The position numbers were made by a program, and so were the translations under genes. The notes below the pieces were generated by a model that saw only the letters and a list, made by a program, of their open reading frames with translations, made no database searches and was not told the origin of the DNA. From NCBI GenBank assembly GCA_037157565.1, contig JAZHRO010000063.1, forward strand, positions 8,104,001 to 8,168,000: a DNA stretch of 64,000 bases, given 5' to 3'. The DNA comes from Thalassia testudinum (Eukaryota; Streptophyta; Magnoliopsida; Alismatales; Hydrocharitaceae). Numbering within the stretch: position 1 is the first letter of the stretch; every line of letters begins with the position of its first letter. This document shows positions 1-10,420 of the stretch, one piece after another.

Positions 1-784
1 AGAAAATTAACTAAAGTTACTTTACTGTTGGACAACCTTAGGAATCCCCAAGAAACCTGGACACCTACTTAAAACATGATTCCTTTACTTGTAAGCCAAC
101 TTGTTTTCTATTAGTCAACCTGTCCTTCACTCATGAGTTGACCTTTCCCTCCAAGAGTCAACCAACCATTCCACCATAAGTCGACCTACGACTTCATTAG
201 TCAACCAACATCTATGTCATTTGTTGACCAACGCCATTGCATTAAAATTATGGCTAGACATTGCTCAACCAACATTCACCTACCGTGGAACTTGTTTAAC
301 CTTAACTGCCATTAATTAAGTTTGATATTAAATTCCTCGACCCATTAGTTCATTAGCCAACCATCATTCCACAAACCATGCATAGGCGTTGACTGATTCT
401 ATAAAGAAGTCGATTGATGCAACAAAAGACAAATTCTAAGAACTCACCAAAACCAACCCTTCATTAGTCAGTTGACCAAAATTGAATATAAGTCGACCAA
501 CTAGTTAGTAATAAGTTGACCAAGAAGTTCACTAGCTGACTAATGACTATAGGACCACCAACTTGTTTTATAAACTCATTCCTTAGTTGCTCTAGGTTGA
601 CCAACACTATCCAGTAGTCGACCAATGTTTCATTAGTTATTTGACTAATCCGTTCATTAGTCAACCAACAAGTACTGTCTAATGATTACTTTCTAGTTTC
701 CTGAATCTACCCACTGGACAAAATCAATTATTGATCCTTAATGACTATATTGTTGGGAAAATTTAAGGTTCCTAGGGGGAACAC
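1..784. other. AT-rich intergenic/U3-like DNA with many TTGACC/GTCGACC words
   Basis: No coding region is visible. The stretch is crowded with variants of GTTGACCAA and its complement TTAGTCAAC, plus GTCGACCAA, roughly one every 40-60 bases from about 105 to 665. A similar GTCGATCAA-rich stretch lies at 10150-10415, in the upstream part of the E-type 5' LTR. This block may therefore be the U3 of another LTR of that kind, cut on the left by the window edge. TTGACC is also the core of the plant W-box, but a repeat origin explains the density equally well. Confidence 0.4.
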
Positions 785-2589
785 TGAAAGCGATGGATAT
801 TCTAGGGAATGGGATTCGAGTTTGGAAAATCCATCGTCGTAGTTCGATTCGCGAGAAAATCTGTTGATCAGATATAATTTATAACCGAAACTCGAAAAGT
901 GAGTCCCGGGTCAAACATGGGGAGGCGAATGTCTGGTTTGAAAAATATGCATTTCGCTTTATTTCTTTTTATCGTTTTTGTCTTTTCTAATTTTTTTGGT
1001 ATTTTTAGCAAGCAAGAGATTCTTCTCTAACTAATGTACTTGCAAAATATAAGAGAGAGAGAGAAACAATCACATATATTTCTAAAGCAAATGTTTTCTA
1101 CAACTAAGAAAGCGGGAAAGATTACACTACAAAAGAAAAAAGAAAGATATAGGTGAGAGAATCCCCCTTAACGGTTGCTCGGAGGATGACTCACTCTGAC
1201 GTTGCTTGGAGGAAGGTGGTGAGGAGCGAGACGAGTGAGGACGAAGCTGGAGGATGGAGGGTGGGGTAGGAAGGCATCGCGACGAGGATCTTCTTCCCGA
1301 AGGGAGGTGAGAGGATGGCCGTGGGATGCTCCATGAAGGGGGATGAGCAGAGGGAAAATATTTGATTCTACTCTAGAGGAGCATCCCGGGTTTGGGACAA
1401 GCTCTCTCTAGAGCCTTGGAGGTGGTGAGAGGAAGAAAGGATGAGATGGTGAAGAATGGAGGTGTAGGGGTCCTTTTATAATGGAGGGAAGAGGAAGAAA
1501 TTCATGTAGAGGGCTGTAGTGACAACTACAAGCGTCACTAAAGACCCCTACAGCTTTCATTGAAGATCACGCCCCCACCGCTCACGTTCGCAGTTGTCCT
1601 CACGCATGTAGGCTAGATCAGGCAAGGATGAATCCTGACTGTTGGATCACTGATGGATGCACCAGATTTCGTGCGCATCACGCACTTGAGATCGTGCCTG
1701 CCCTCATGTGATAGTGTGTCCATCTGCACATTAGATCTTGTGTGCATGATCGCGTGCATTGAGCAACACCACGTGGTGAAGCCTCCGCCGCTTGATGGCA
1801 TCCAACAGGCGCAATAGAATCGCGCCCGCACTGGTGAAATTGGGCGCAGCGGCCGGGGTTCGAATGCATGCTCGTTGGATGAGATAGAAAGCTCCACCTG
1901 CTATGTTGAAGGTGACGCTGTGTCACTCTTAGGATTTAAGGCCACACACCCATGACTGTTGGATTTTGATCCAATGGTCAAGATCACGCGAGGTCATCTC
2001 TTCGCTTGGCTTGAGGTTGGTGGAGCAGCACTTGGACGATCGTTGGATTCAAATCCAACGATTGAGATTTGCGAGATCAGCTTGGGTGGACTGCTGACCG
2101 GTGTTGGGCAGCCTAGATGGCGTCACGTGGCACAATCTTGGTCGTCCATCTTCTTTTTGTTACAGAGGGTGCCACGGTGCTCGGATTGAGATGATTTCCA
2201 TGTTGTCGGACTACGATCGTTGCTCCGGATCCATCCATATGGTCGGATTTTTCATCCGAAGCCTGTAAGGATGTCGCATTGCCCCCTGGCCATTGATCTT
2301 CCTCGGATTGCATAAGGTGATACGGGATTTCGATTAGGACGATCTCGAAGGCATTGAACTTCGATCATCATCCAGATCAGATCCATACATTCGGATAGTC
2401 AATTCGAGGCCCTGAAATAAATCTCCTTCCCTCCTGGCCATAGAAAGGATGTAATTAACCTAAAATATACACAACGACTCTAAATCCAGGATGATGCATA
2501 CTATGCACTATTTATAATAAGAAATGCAAATCTAAGCCTAGGAACATGCATGAATAGGCATTTTATCCTCAATAGTTGTGTTTACATCA
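785..2589 (-). mobile_element. 3' LTR of element E (group II LTR)
   Basis: The LTR reads on the minus strand from TGATGTAAACAC (ending at 2589) to a terminal CA at 785. Next to it inside the element is a purine-rich tract (minus-strand GGTACGGGAGTA), as expected before a 3' LTR. Its last 390 bases match the LTR start at 9695 closely. Its first half matches the solo LTR at 55112-56577 on the opposite strand, including the shared start TGATGTA(A/G)ACAC. A TATA box lies at 1472-1481. The five bases to the left are aacac; no matching copy was found because the other end of E is disrupted. Length 1805 bp. Confidence 0.75.
1472..1481 (-). promoter_or_regulatory. TATA box of E 3' LTR
   Basis: The minus strand reads TTATAAAAGG. 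The same word stands at the equivalent place in related LTRs (CATAAAAGG at 55873, TATAAAAGG at 19103), followed by ACCCC or AGCCCC. This marks the U3/R boundary region. Activity is not shown by sequence alone. Confidence 0.55.
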
Positions 2590-2602
2590 TACTCCCGTAC
2601 CT
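2590..2602 (-). other. polypurine tract of element E
   Basis: The minus strand reads AGGTACGGGAGTA directly before the 3' LTR start TGATG. In LTR retrotransposons this tract primes plus-strand DNA synthesis. The equivalent tracts in F (12561), A (32362) and B (36848) share the GGCA(T/C)G(A/G)GGG-like form ending in GTA. Confidence 0.65.
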
Positions 2603-4190
2603 ATCTTGTGTTAATCCCTTGCAAAATTAAACTACATGCTATGTATAAAAATATAATTAGGATTGGATCGCTTAGGCCTAAGTTGTTTATTAACAATAGA
2701 AAATTTCAACTAAGGTCCTAACTACGAAAATACAATAGTACCCGAGTGTCTACCGGAATGCAGACCGCCCAAGTCCTCGCCTTATTTGAAAAGGGAAGAT
2801 ACATTTTTTTGTTTTTCTTCTTTTCTTTTTTCTTTTTTGGATTTTTGGAGTTTGAAAGTTTCGAGATAACTTTGTACGACTACTCGACCTGCCTAAGACT
2901 CGAAAAAGACTCTAAGTGGTAAGCATCTTGTGAGAAGAGTGAAAGACTCACTAAGTGGCCGCTAAAATGAACTTCAGGTTTCTAAAACCCTAGGTGACCT
3001 TAAGAGTTTCTGCTTAAAGGTTTATCTTTCCGAATGATAGCTTTCTTCCTGCTTTTAAATTTTTTTATGGGGTCAACTCAAGGGCGAACTCAGTGTATAT
3101 CTCCTTGGTTTATTCTACTTCCTCGCATCTTCCCTAAGTATTTTGAAAATTATTTGTGCATTTTTGTGAGTTGGGCTCTAGATAACCGGCCAATGGGCTG
3201 TTACCCACGTTAACTTGCCAGCCATACTCGTGCGGTGAAGTGCGGTTTATTTTTCTATTTTTTCTCCCTTTTCTATTATTATTATTATCTTTTTAAGTTT
3301 TTGAGTACCATTTTTTTTTCTAAGTAGGTGGCTTCCCTGATCTAAGATTTACCTAAAAGCAGTAGAATGAGTATGGTCAAGTAGTTGGGCTTTGGACAAC
3401 CGACCAATGGGCTGTTACCCACGACAACTTCCTAGCCATACTACTCTAGAAAGTTCATTAGCTACCCAATTTCTGAAGAAATTATCGAAAACTGAGTCAG
3501 TGCAAATAGTATGTAGATGCTTAGACTTAAAATCCCCTCAAATCAGAGGGCGGGTTGATAAGTCGTGTACTTATCACCCAAAATTATTTACCAAATTAAA
3601 ATAAAATTACTTGGCGAGGACTCAAGATTAAGTTCACATTCGAGTGGACACTCGGGCTAATTAAGCTCGAAGACTCGAAGAGTCCAAGTGTTCAGGTCCT
3701 ATCGTATCATTTCCTAAAGTTAATAACTTCCAAAAGCCTAAGTTCTCTTCTCCTAATTCTATTTTTTTCTTTTTTTATCTTTCTGAATATTCAATTTTTT
3801 TAAAAGAAAATAAAATAAATTCTACAGAGCTAATGAAACAATTTCAGGATTAAGTGTCCGCCCCCCCATGCCTAAACGATGCAATGTCCTCATTGTAGAA
3901 ATAGAGACATGAAAAGGGCAAAGTAAATAGAATATCACCTGAATATCGTGGAAATCTAGTTATCTCCGCAGAGAGAAGAAAGTAAACACACGCGCTAAGT
4001 TTAATGCTTTCAGTTAGGCATAATATACATACAAAGAAGAATTTGAGAATTTACAAGTGCGGGTCAGAATCAAAATAAAAATATTGATCCTGAAACCCAC
4101 TAACAGAAGATGTCCACACACGTGGACCAGATTATGGTGCAGACCCATGCCCCAGGGTTGAGTGGTTCTCAGGTTCTGGATGAAAATCAC
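2603..4190 (-). other. 3' untranslated region of element E with a paired 58-bp motif
   Basis: No ORF is supported. The region is homologous to 12576-14396 in element F. It holds two copies of a motif beginning TTGGGCTNTGGANAACCG and ending near GCCATACT, at 3171-3228 and 3385-3441, 214 bp apart. Element F carries the same pair 211 bp apart. T-rich tracts separate conserved blocks. The pairing suggests a cis-acting RNA or DNA element of the family. Confidence 0.6.
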
Positions 4191-5241
4191 CTAGAATCGA
4201 AGATTGTTGAGCTTGCAGGGTCGGGCCTGTAGTTTTGTAGTATGCAACCCAAGACCAAAGTGTTGGACAATGGGTAGAGATGGTTCAATAGGTTTGGATG
4301 TCCTTTTAGATTTCAACTCAAAAAGATAATCAATGATTCTGAGCTTGGGCTGCATGTGAAAGATATCATAAGGGTCCTGGTAAAAAGTAGGAGGTTTCAG
4401 GTCAATAGGAACCCTTAGATCCAAAATCATAGTTCCCTCAGAAGTAGCTTCCCAGATTTTTATTTCCAACTTCCTATCCTCCAAGATCAAGGTTTCTAGG
4501 ACCTCCAGATTATTGTACACCCCATCTAAAATACCTAAGTCCAACATTTGTGGCAGAATCAGGATTGTCTTGGGCATAATGATTTCAAAAGTCAACTCTT
4601 CGGGATGCGGATGAGGAATGGGGTCCCTAATTGAATCATCAGGATTCGGATCCTCCAAGTTAACCCCAACTGAATCAAATTCCTCTATTATTAGGCTGCC
4701 AAATGGTTCATCAGATTCCTCAGGTCCATTTGTCTTACTAAAATCATTTTCCTTATGCTCAAGTGAGACTTCACTAGGAGATTCTTCACCCTCAGAGTCA
4801 AATAATTCTTGATCTACATTTATATGTCTCAAAATCATATGTCATTTCATGATCCAAGGAGACATATTTTTCTTTGTTCCCTGGCTTAGGGATCTCAGGT
4901 GAATCAATTCGTTCATCCTTAATGGGTTGCTCTACCCCAACCTGGTCATCCTCGATCTTAGAAAATGTATCCCCCCCGACAGGTGTCTGATTGGGTTCAG
5001 ATATTGGCTCTACTAAAGGGAGTTCATCCTGGGAATCATCCCAAGATTGGACTAGGGAAACTGCAAATTGCATCCTCAACCTCATCAATTTTCCAAGTAG
5101 AAACTCACCTAGGCCCCTATCCCTAACATGTTGGAGTAAATCCAATAAAGAGCTATTTAGCTTATCAATCATTTTTATCATAGGCTCCAATTTTTCAGTG
5201 CATGGTATTGCTGAGCTTCTAAAGATTGGATGGTATTCCAC
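4191..5241 (-). pseudogene. element E acidic ORF (end of gag-like/acidic protein), frameshifted
   Basis: Two overlapping minus-strand frames (5241-4798, 147 aa; 4838-4191, 215 aa) form one broken coding region; a single indel in the 40-nt overlap accounts for the shift. The product is acidic and rich in Glu, Asp, Pro and Ser (for example ELFDSEGEESPSEVSLEH), with no catalytic motif. Its C-terminal part (FYQDPYDIF...IIDYLF) aligns with the end of the acidic ORF of element F at 14397 (FYQALPLSVYDLW...IIDIF), so it is conserved within this family. No protease, RT or integrase follows before the 3' UTR. It may derive from the linker between protease and RT of a gypsy pol. Function unknown. Confidence 0.55.
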
Positions 5242-5716
5242 AAGTTAGCCAACACCCTATCTTGGACCTGGTTCACCTGAACCAAATGGTTCAGTTCAGA
5301 TTTGGGTGGTTTGGGTTGAATCTAGGGGAGTCAAGATATCGAGGTTCTCGGGTACCTCCTTGATAGTAGGTCATTACAGGTTGTTCAAAGAATGGTGGCG
5401 GCTTATATTCAGTGGAATACTAGGGAGGGTAAGTGTTATAATCAACATATCCTTCTTGAATGTAGATCGGGTTGGTTTGGTCAACAAAGGAGATCTATAA
5501 TCATTGTTGCTCTAGGAAGGATGGTAATCATAGTCTTGTTATCCAAGGTTAGGTCCTGGACACTGAGGTTTGGTATCGTATCCCCAATCAGAGTTATCCC
5601 GGCTAGGAGATGGATAATCATATGTCGAGTTGAGATAGTAATCATCTTCAGGATACGTGTTGGTAGGAGGGTAGGATGGGAAATGTGTGTAAGATGTGGG
5701 AGGATACATAGTAGAG
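5242..5716 (-). pseudogene. element E gag-like C-terminal part, Pro/Tyr-rich
   Basis: Minus-strand translation gives a Pro/Tyr-rich segment (YPPTSYTHFPSYPPTNTYP) followed by a heptad-like stretch (VNQVQDRVLANLWNTIQSLE) that resembles the end of gypsy gag proteins and the gag relic at 60895-61292. Several stops interrupt it. The solo LTR 5717-8444 is inserted in this segment: the same reading frame resumes at 8450 once the LTR and one copy of the TAGAG target duplication are left out. This shows the LTR landed in coding sequence. Confidence 0.5.
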
Positions 5717-6049
5717 TGTTTGGAGTGCTAGATCGGTGTTTAAAAAGTATTGCATTGTAATATAGCCAAAAAAGCGTTCAAAATAGATATAATTTTGTTA
5801 CTCGAATTTGAAGTCCGAGGTCAAACACAGGGAGCAAATTGGTATTTAGAAATCAAGATCACAATTCAGAATTTAAAAGAATATGCAATAATATCAGTAT
5901 CAAAGTGCAAAAATATGGGAGTAAAATGGTGATGTAGATCACCAAATACTCCTACAATATCAACTAAGGAACTCAATGTATATGAATATGAATTAAACTC
6001 AAATTGGATGTTTGATTAGTAAATCAGACGACTTAAACATCTGATGCTA

Positions 6050-6270
6050 CAATGCTCTTCCCTTATGATTTCTTTTTTCTCTGCTTCTCTTCTATGGCTC
6101 CTCTTCTTTCTTTCTTTAACCTTCAGTGTCTTCCTCCTCCTTCCTTCAGCTTCTTCCTTCACTGCTGTCTATCTTCTCTCTTTCTTTGCCTTTCTTCTTC
6201 CTTGACCCTTAGCTTCTTTTCGTCCTCTTCAGGCCTTCACTTCTTCTTCAGCTTCTGATTTAGCTTCTCT
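6050..6270. repeat. pyrimidine tract (CTT/CTTC-rich)
   Basis: A run of TTC/CTT words. Read in the sense of the minus-strand LTR it is a GAA/GA purine tract, equivalent to the tracts at 23500-23720, 34490-34720 and 57040-57215 in other group I LTRs. The ORF that crosses it is low-complexity and not a gene. Confidence 0.7.
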
Positions 6271-7499
6271 TTCTCTTCAGCCTGCAGCAAAACCTATCTC
6301 TACCCGCGTGCAGCTCTCCTCTCTTTCTCTTTTAGGTTCCTCTCTCCTAGAGCCACACACACAATTGGGTTATCAGGTTGGGTGCGTACCCAGGACTAGG
6401 CCTATCGACGTGCGGTGGTAAGCAAGGAGTGCAGGTCGGGTTGGGTCAGCCAGGTCCACGTGGGCAGTGTCGCGGATGAGACCAGGTCAGGTGAGAGGGA
6501 CCTCACCTCGTGGATCTGAGACGAACAAATACAGGCACGAAATCAACTTATGCGGGTGCGTGGCCTCAGGACTTTCTGAGGTGGGACTATCCGCACGCCC
6601 TTCTTCTCGCACGCCTACAGCAGAGGTGGTCTTCTAATTGCAGCAGCTGCTATGGCCTTCGACTGGAATTGAGAGCCTGGATTCATGCGCGAGAGTCTTC
6701 CACGTAGCATGGGACAGGAGCCTGGAACTGGCAAGACCTGGAGCGACCTCAAGTGAGCTTCAAGCTCGCTCTCTAATGGAGGATGATGGCTGAAACTGAA
6801 ATCACAAAGACGGCCTCACCTGAAATCACAAAGACGGCCTCGTGGCCACGTCAAATCGCTCAGGGAGCGTCATCGAAGCACGACGAATGTGCTGGGTGGT
6901 TGGCGTGGAGTGGGAATGCCTGTGCAAGCATGTCTAAGGCACACTGAGTGCGAAGGTGTGGGTGTGTTCGGTGAGGTGTGTGAGTGGAGTGGTGTGTGAA
7001 GTGGGGGGAAGTGTTCATTGGTGTGAGGGGAAGCTTATGGGCTTGTCGGCAAGGGATGGGATGGCCTGTGGAGGTGGAGCGGTCTCGTCGGAGTTGGTGG
7101 CCGGAGATGGAGATGAGGGTAATGGAGGTCGATAGTGGTCGATTTAGGGAAATAGAGAGTGGAGAAGAAAGTAGAGGGGGAAGGGAGCTTATCTGGGGTA
7201 ATAGTGGATGAAGGGGAGACGAAGATGGTGTTGGACGCGTACTGCTAATGTCGGAGACGAAGGTGCTCAGAGAGAGACGGTCGGCCAGGATGAAGGGGGG
7301 CAGGAGCGTCGGCAGGTGCTGCGTGACGCGGACGAAAGCAAGGAGGAAGAGTCTGCCATTGGTATTGTGGTCAGACGACGAGGGAGAGTAGGGAAGGTCG
7401 TCGGAGCTTGAAGAGAAAATTTTCCAGAGGAGGAGAGAAGAATTTGAGAGGGACTCTAGTCGAATTCAAGCTTGCTGGAGTCAGGGCGATTAGGGCTTC

Positions 7500-7552
7500 T
7501 TTAAATAGAGCCCTGAAGGTCAATTAGGGCTTGGGAGGCAAGCTTCCCAAGC
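7500..7552 (-). promoter_or_regulatory. TATA box (7500-7507) with 24-bp upstream palindrome (7529-7552) of solo LTR I-1
   Basis: On the minus strand a near-perfect palindrome of arms GCTTGGGAAGC / GCCTCCCAAGC (7529-7552) is followed 21 nt later by TATTTAAA. Both LTRs of element A have the same palindrome, spacing and box (22212-22264 and 33218-33270). This is the most likely core promoter of the LTR. Confidence 0.6.
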
Positions 7553-8449
7553 AAGGAAAGCTCATCGGAGAGGGAATCCGTTAGGATGCCCATGTCTCTC
7601 ATGCGTTCGCATGAGAGATTGGGAAGGAATCTAGGATCAAAGATGGGTTCAGATTGGAGGGATTTTCTCAGAGAATCTTCCTTCCAATTTTGGAAGGGAT
7701 TCTTTGAGCAATCAAGGAGAAACCTCCTTCCAAAGCTCGTCGGAGTAGGATTCCTCCACTATAATGGTGGAGGGACCTAATTGCAAATATGATGAAGAAG
7801 TTAGGGGGCCATTTGTAAGGTTTTTGAAAGATAGGGGTACAAATGTAATTAGACTGGACCTTTTTGCAAACTAGGTCAATGTAAACTCAACTTGGGTTCA
7901 AATTTTGGTACAAACCTGATTTGGACCTAAGAAATCCAATGGTGAAGTTGGATTTTGGGTTTGACCATGTTTGACTAGGAAATTTATGCAAAAACTTAAT
8001 TTAGGGCAAATATCTGTCTGAGACCCCATTCTAGGTCAAGATGGGTTATAATGGCCAAATTAAAGGTTCTAAACCCTAGAGAATATTTTTCTATGATTTT
8101 TAGAGGATTTAAGTGAATTTTATCCTGACGAAAACCTTGGTTAATCAAGTAGGTCTGTTTTAGGGTTTCAAGAAGTCATTTAATTCACAGGACATACACA
8201 AACCCTTTTCTGTCAAATTCAACCCACTTTTTATCTTGTTAAGACCATTTGACTTTTGTTTACCCCTTGAGAAAATCCATGGTTGCACTGCCTTGGTAAA
8301 ATTACAGTTTTAACCTTAGTTTCTTAATTTACTCTCAGAATGGTTGTGCAGTGAATTATGACCTTTAGTTAGTTATGTAGGAGATTTTATTCTCTTCATT
8401 GGGTCAAAATGAGCTAGTTAGGGCTCATGATGGTGCTCCCATCATAGAG

Positions 8450-9673
8450 TAGGAGGGAAAACAGAAGAGAGAAAGGTGCCCTGCAGTACAGTCAACCAAA
8501 CCTATCCTTATGTAGGTAGCCTAAAGACCTACAGACTCACAAGACCCATCTTGAGATGATAGAAACGATTTGGTCTTCTATCTAGCCAATCCAACCAGTT
8601 AGAGGGAGGGGTTGGGGAGAAGGTTCTTCCTTTGGCTTGCACCTCCGATTCCTAGTGCGCCCCCTAGCTGCAGTCGTTTGACGCTACTCCCCTAGCTAGA
8701 CATTAGATGGACCAGTAGAAGAAGATTAATCGAAAAAAATCTCAATCTGAGCTCCAAAGAGTGAATCAATCCTTAAGGCCAACGCCTACTCATTTTTAGT
8801 TAGGCTTGGGATGATTGTGCTCTTGGAATGTGATGGGTCCTTTAGATGGGTTGTGCCCTTAATGATCAATTCAAATATGTGTGCGTACACAACCAGAGCT
8901 TACAAACAAGGTTATTTGATGATGTGTCTTTTAGGGTTTAACCGTGTTTAGTAGCTTTTAGGGTTTAATCTTTTGGTTCGTTCAATCAAGTTTAGTAGAA
9001 CACTCCAAGTTTTGAAAGCACTAGTGATGATATATTTCTTTAGAAATCAAAAACTAATGTGGAGTGCCTAGTTGAGACCTAAAGTTCAACCCTAAGTGGC
9101 AAGCTACTTGATGGATCGCTTTTATCTCAAGTGGTGCAACCCAAACAACGCAATCAATTGGCTTGTTGCACCACTTGATTAAGGCACACAGAAAGTCTTA
9201 ACCTAATCAGATTTCTATTCACTTATGTGTGTATTGAGTTAAGGTGTATCGGATCCATAAGTTAGATCTCGGTTAAGTGGTAGAATTAAAGTGATTGTGC
9301 GCATTAGGATGAGAGTTGTGGGTATTAAGTGTGTAGCTTTCAGTTAAATCGCATAAGAGAAGAGTATTTTTTTTTTAATATATGAAGGTGGGTGAGGTGA
9401 GGTGAAGTGACAATCAAACAATCAAATCTATCCTAGGGTTTATGCAAGCACCTAAGTTGATTTGAGTTTGAGTTATTAGGTTATGGAATGGAAATCTAGT
9501 GGGTGGGTGGGGGGAATAAACTTACAAATGTCTCTACCTGCACTTTACTCCAATCTATAGCCTTCGGCTCCTCAATCGGGTTCGTGCAAGACAATAAATC
9601 GAAGAAGAAAGATAGGTTAGAAAAATATGTAAGTAATGCGGGAAAACATGAGAAAAAACCAAAGAGCGTTGCC
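8450..9673 (-). other. 5' leader/gag start region of element E
   Basis: This lies between the solo LTR insertion and the primer binding site of E. No long ORF survives. The frame of the Pro/Tyr-rich gag segment can be followed for a short way leftward of 8490; the rest has no recognisable protein. Short repeats of AGGTTTAA type and a T-run at 9367-9380 are present. Confidence 0.45.
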
Positions 9674-9691
9674 TCCCCAGCAATGGCCCCA
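9674..9691 (-). other. primer binding site of element E (tRNA-Asp type)
   Basis: The minus strand reads TGGGGCCATTGCTGGGGA three bases after the LTR end (TTTTGGGG...). It matches 15 of 18 bases of TGGCGCCGTTGCCGGGGA, the complement of the 3' end of plant tRNA-Asp used by Athila-type elements. Elements A and B have the same kind of site at 24074-24091 and 49148-49165. Confidence 0.8.
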
Positions 9692-9694
9692 AAA

Positions 9695-10420
9695 TGATAG
9701 CGGTGGATATTTTAGCGAATGGGATTCGAGTTTGGAAAACCCATCATCGTAGTTCGATTTGCGAGAAAATCCGTTGATTAGATAAAATTTATAACCAAAA
9801 CTTAAAAAGTGAGTCGCGGGTTGAACACGGGGAGGCGAACGTTTGGTTTGAAAAATATGCATTTCACTTTATTTCTTTTTGTCATTTTTGTCTTTTCTAA
9901 TTTTTTTTGGTATTTTTAGCAAGCAAGAGATTAGGTCGATGAATTCTTATCTAACTAATCTACTTGCAAAATATAAGAGAGAGAAAAATAATCACATATA
10001 TTTTTGAGGCAAATGTTTTTTACAACTAAGAAAGCAGGAAAGATTACACTACAAAAGCAAAAAGAAAGATATAGGTGAGAGAATCCCCCTCGACAGTTGC
10101 TCGGAGGATCCTTTTTATAGGTGTTTTCTGGTTGATTTAGAAAGTTTATAAAAACGACGTCGATTGATCAAAATAATATATTAGTCGATCAAAAATAACT
10201 TTAGTCGATCGGTTAAGAACCTATTTTGATCGACTTTAAGCATAAATTCAAGATATGACCATTAGGTGATTTTGATTAGTTAAATTAATACATTTTAGTT
10301 GATTAAAGAACTTTGGTCAATCAATGGTAAAGAAATGGTAGATCAACAATGGTAAAAACTTGATTTTTAGCCTAAGTTTATTATCTAATGAGTGGTGTGA
10401 TTTAGATACGAAGAATAAGT
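9695..10420 (-). mobile_element. 5' LTR of element E, partial or diverged U3
   Basis: From 9695 to about 10110 the sequence is highly similar to 785-1170 of the 3' LTR (R-U5 part), including the GGGAGGCGAA block. At about 10111 the similarity stops. A shared TATAAAAAGG/TATAAAAGG box follows, then a GTCGATCAA-rich sequence unlike the U3 of the 3' LTR. Either the two LTRs belong to subfamilies with different U3, or the copy was rearranged. It ends where the F-type LTR begins near 10421. Confidence 0.6.

Larger units (their letters stand above)
5712..8449 (-). mobile_element. Solo LTR I-1 (5717-8444) with perfect TAGAG target duplication
   Basis: The LTR reads on the minus strand from TGATGGGAGCACC (ending at 8444) to a terminal CA at 5717 and is flanked by TAGAG at 5712-5716 and 8445-8449. 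It has no internal region, primer site or pol, so it is a solo LTR left by recombination between two LTRs. It is of the same group as the LTRs of element A: shared start, a TATTTAAA box, an upstream palindrome, a pyrimidine tract at 6050-6270 (purine on the sense strand), and the TAGTCCCACNTCGG word at 6577-6590. Length 2728 bp. Confidence 0.9.

Noticed and set aside
1959..2313. Small ORFs on both strands near 1.6-2.3 kb
   Set aside because: Inside the E 3' LTR, short, overlapping and not conserved in the related LTR at 55112-56577.
4618..4812. 64-aa plus-strand Ser-rich ORF and 85-aa ORF at 4991-5248
   Set aside because: Both are antisense shadows of the acidic ORF of element E.
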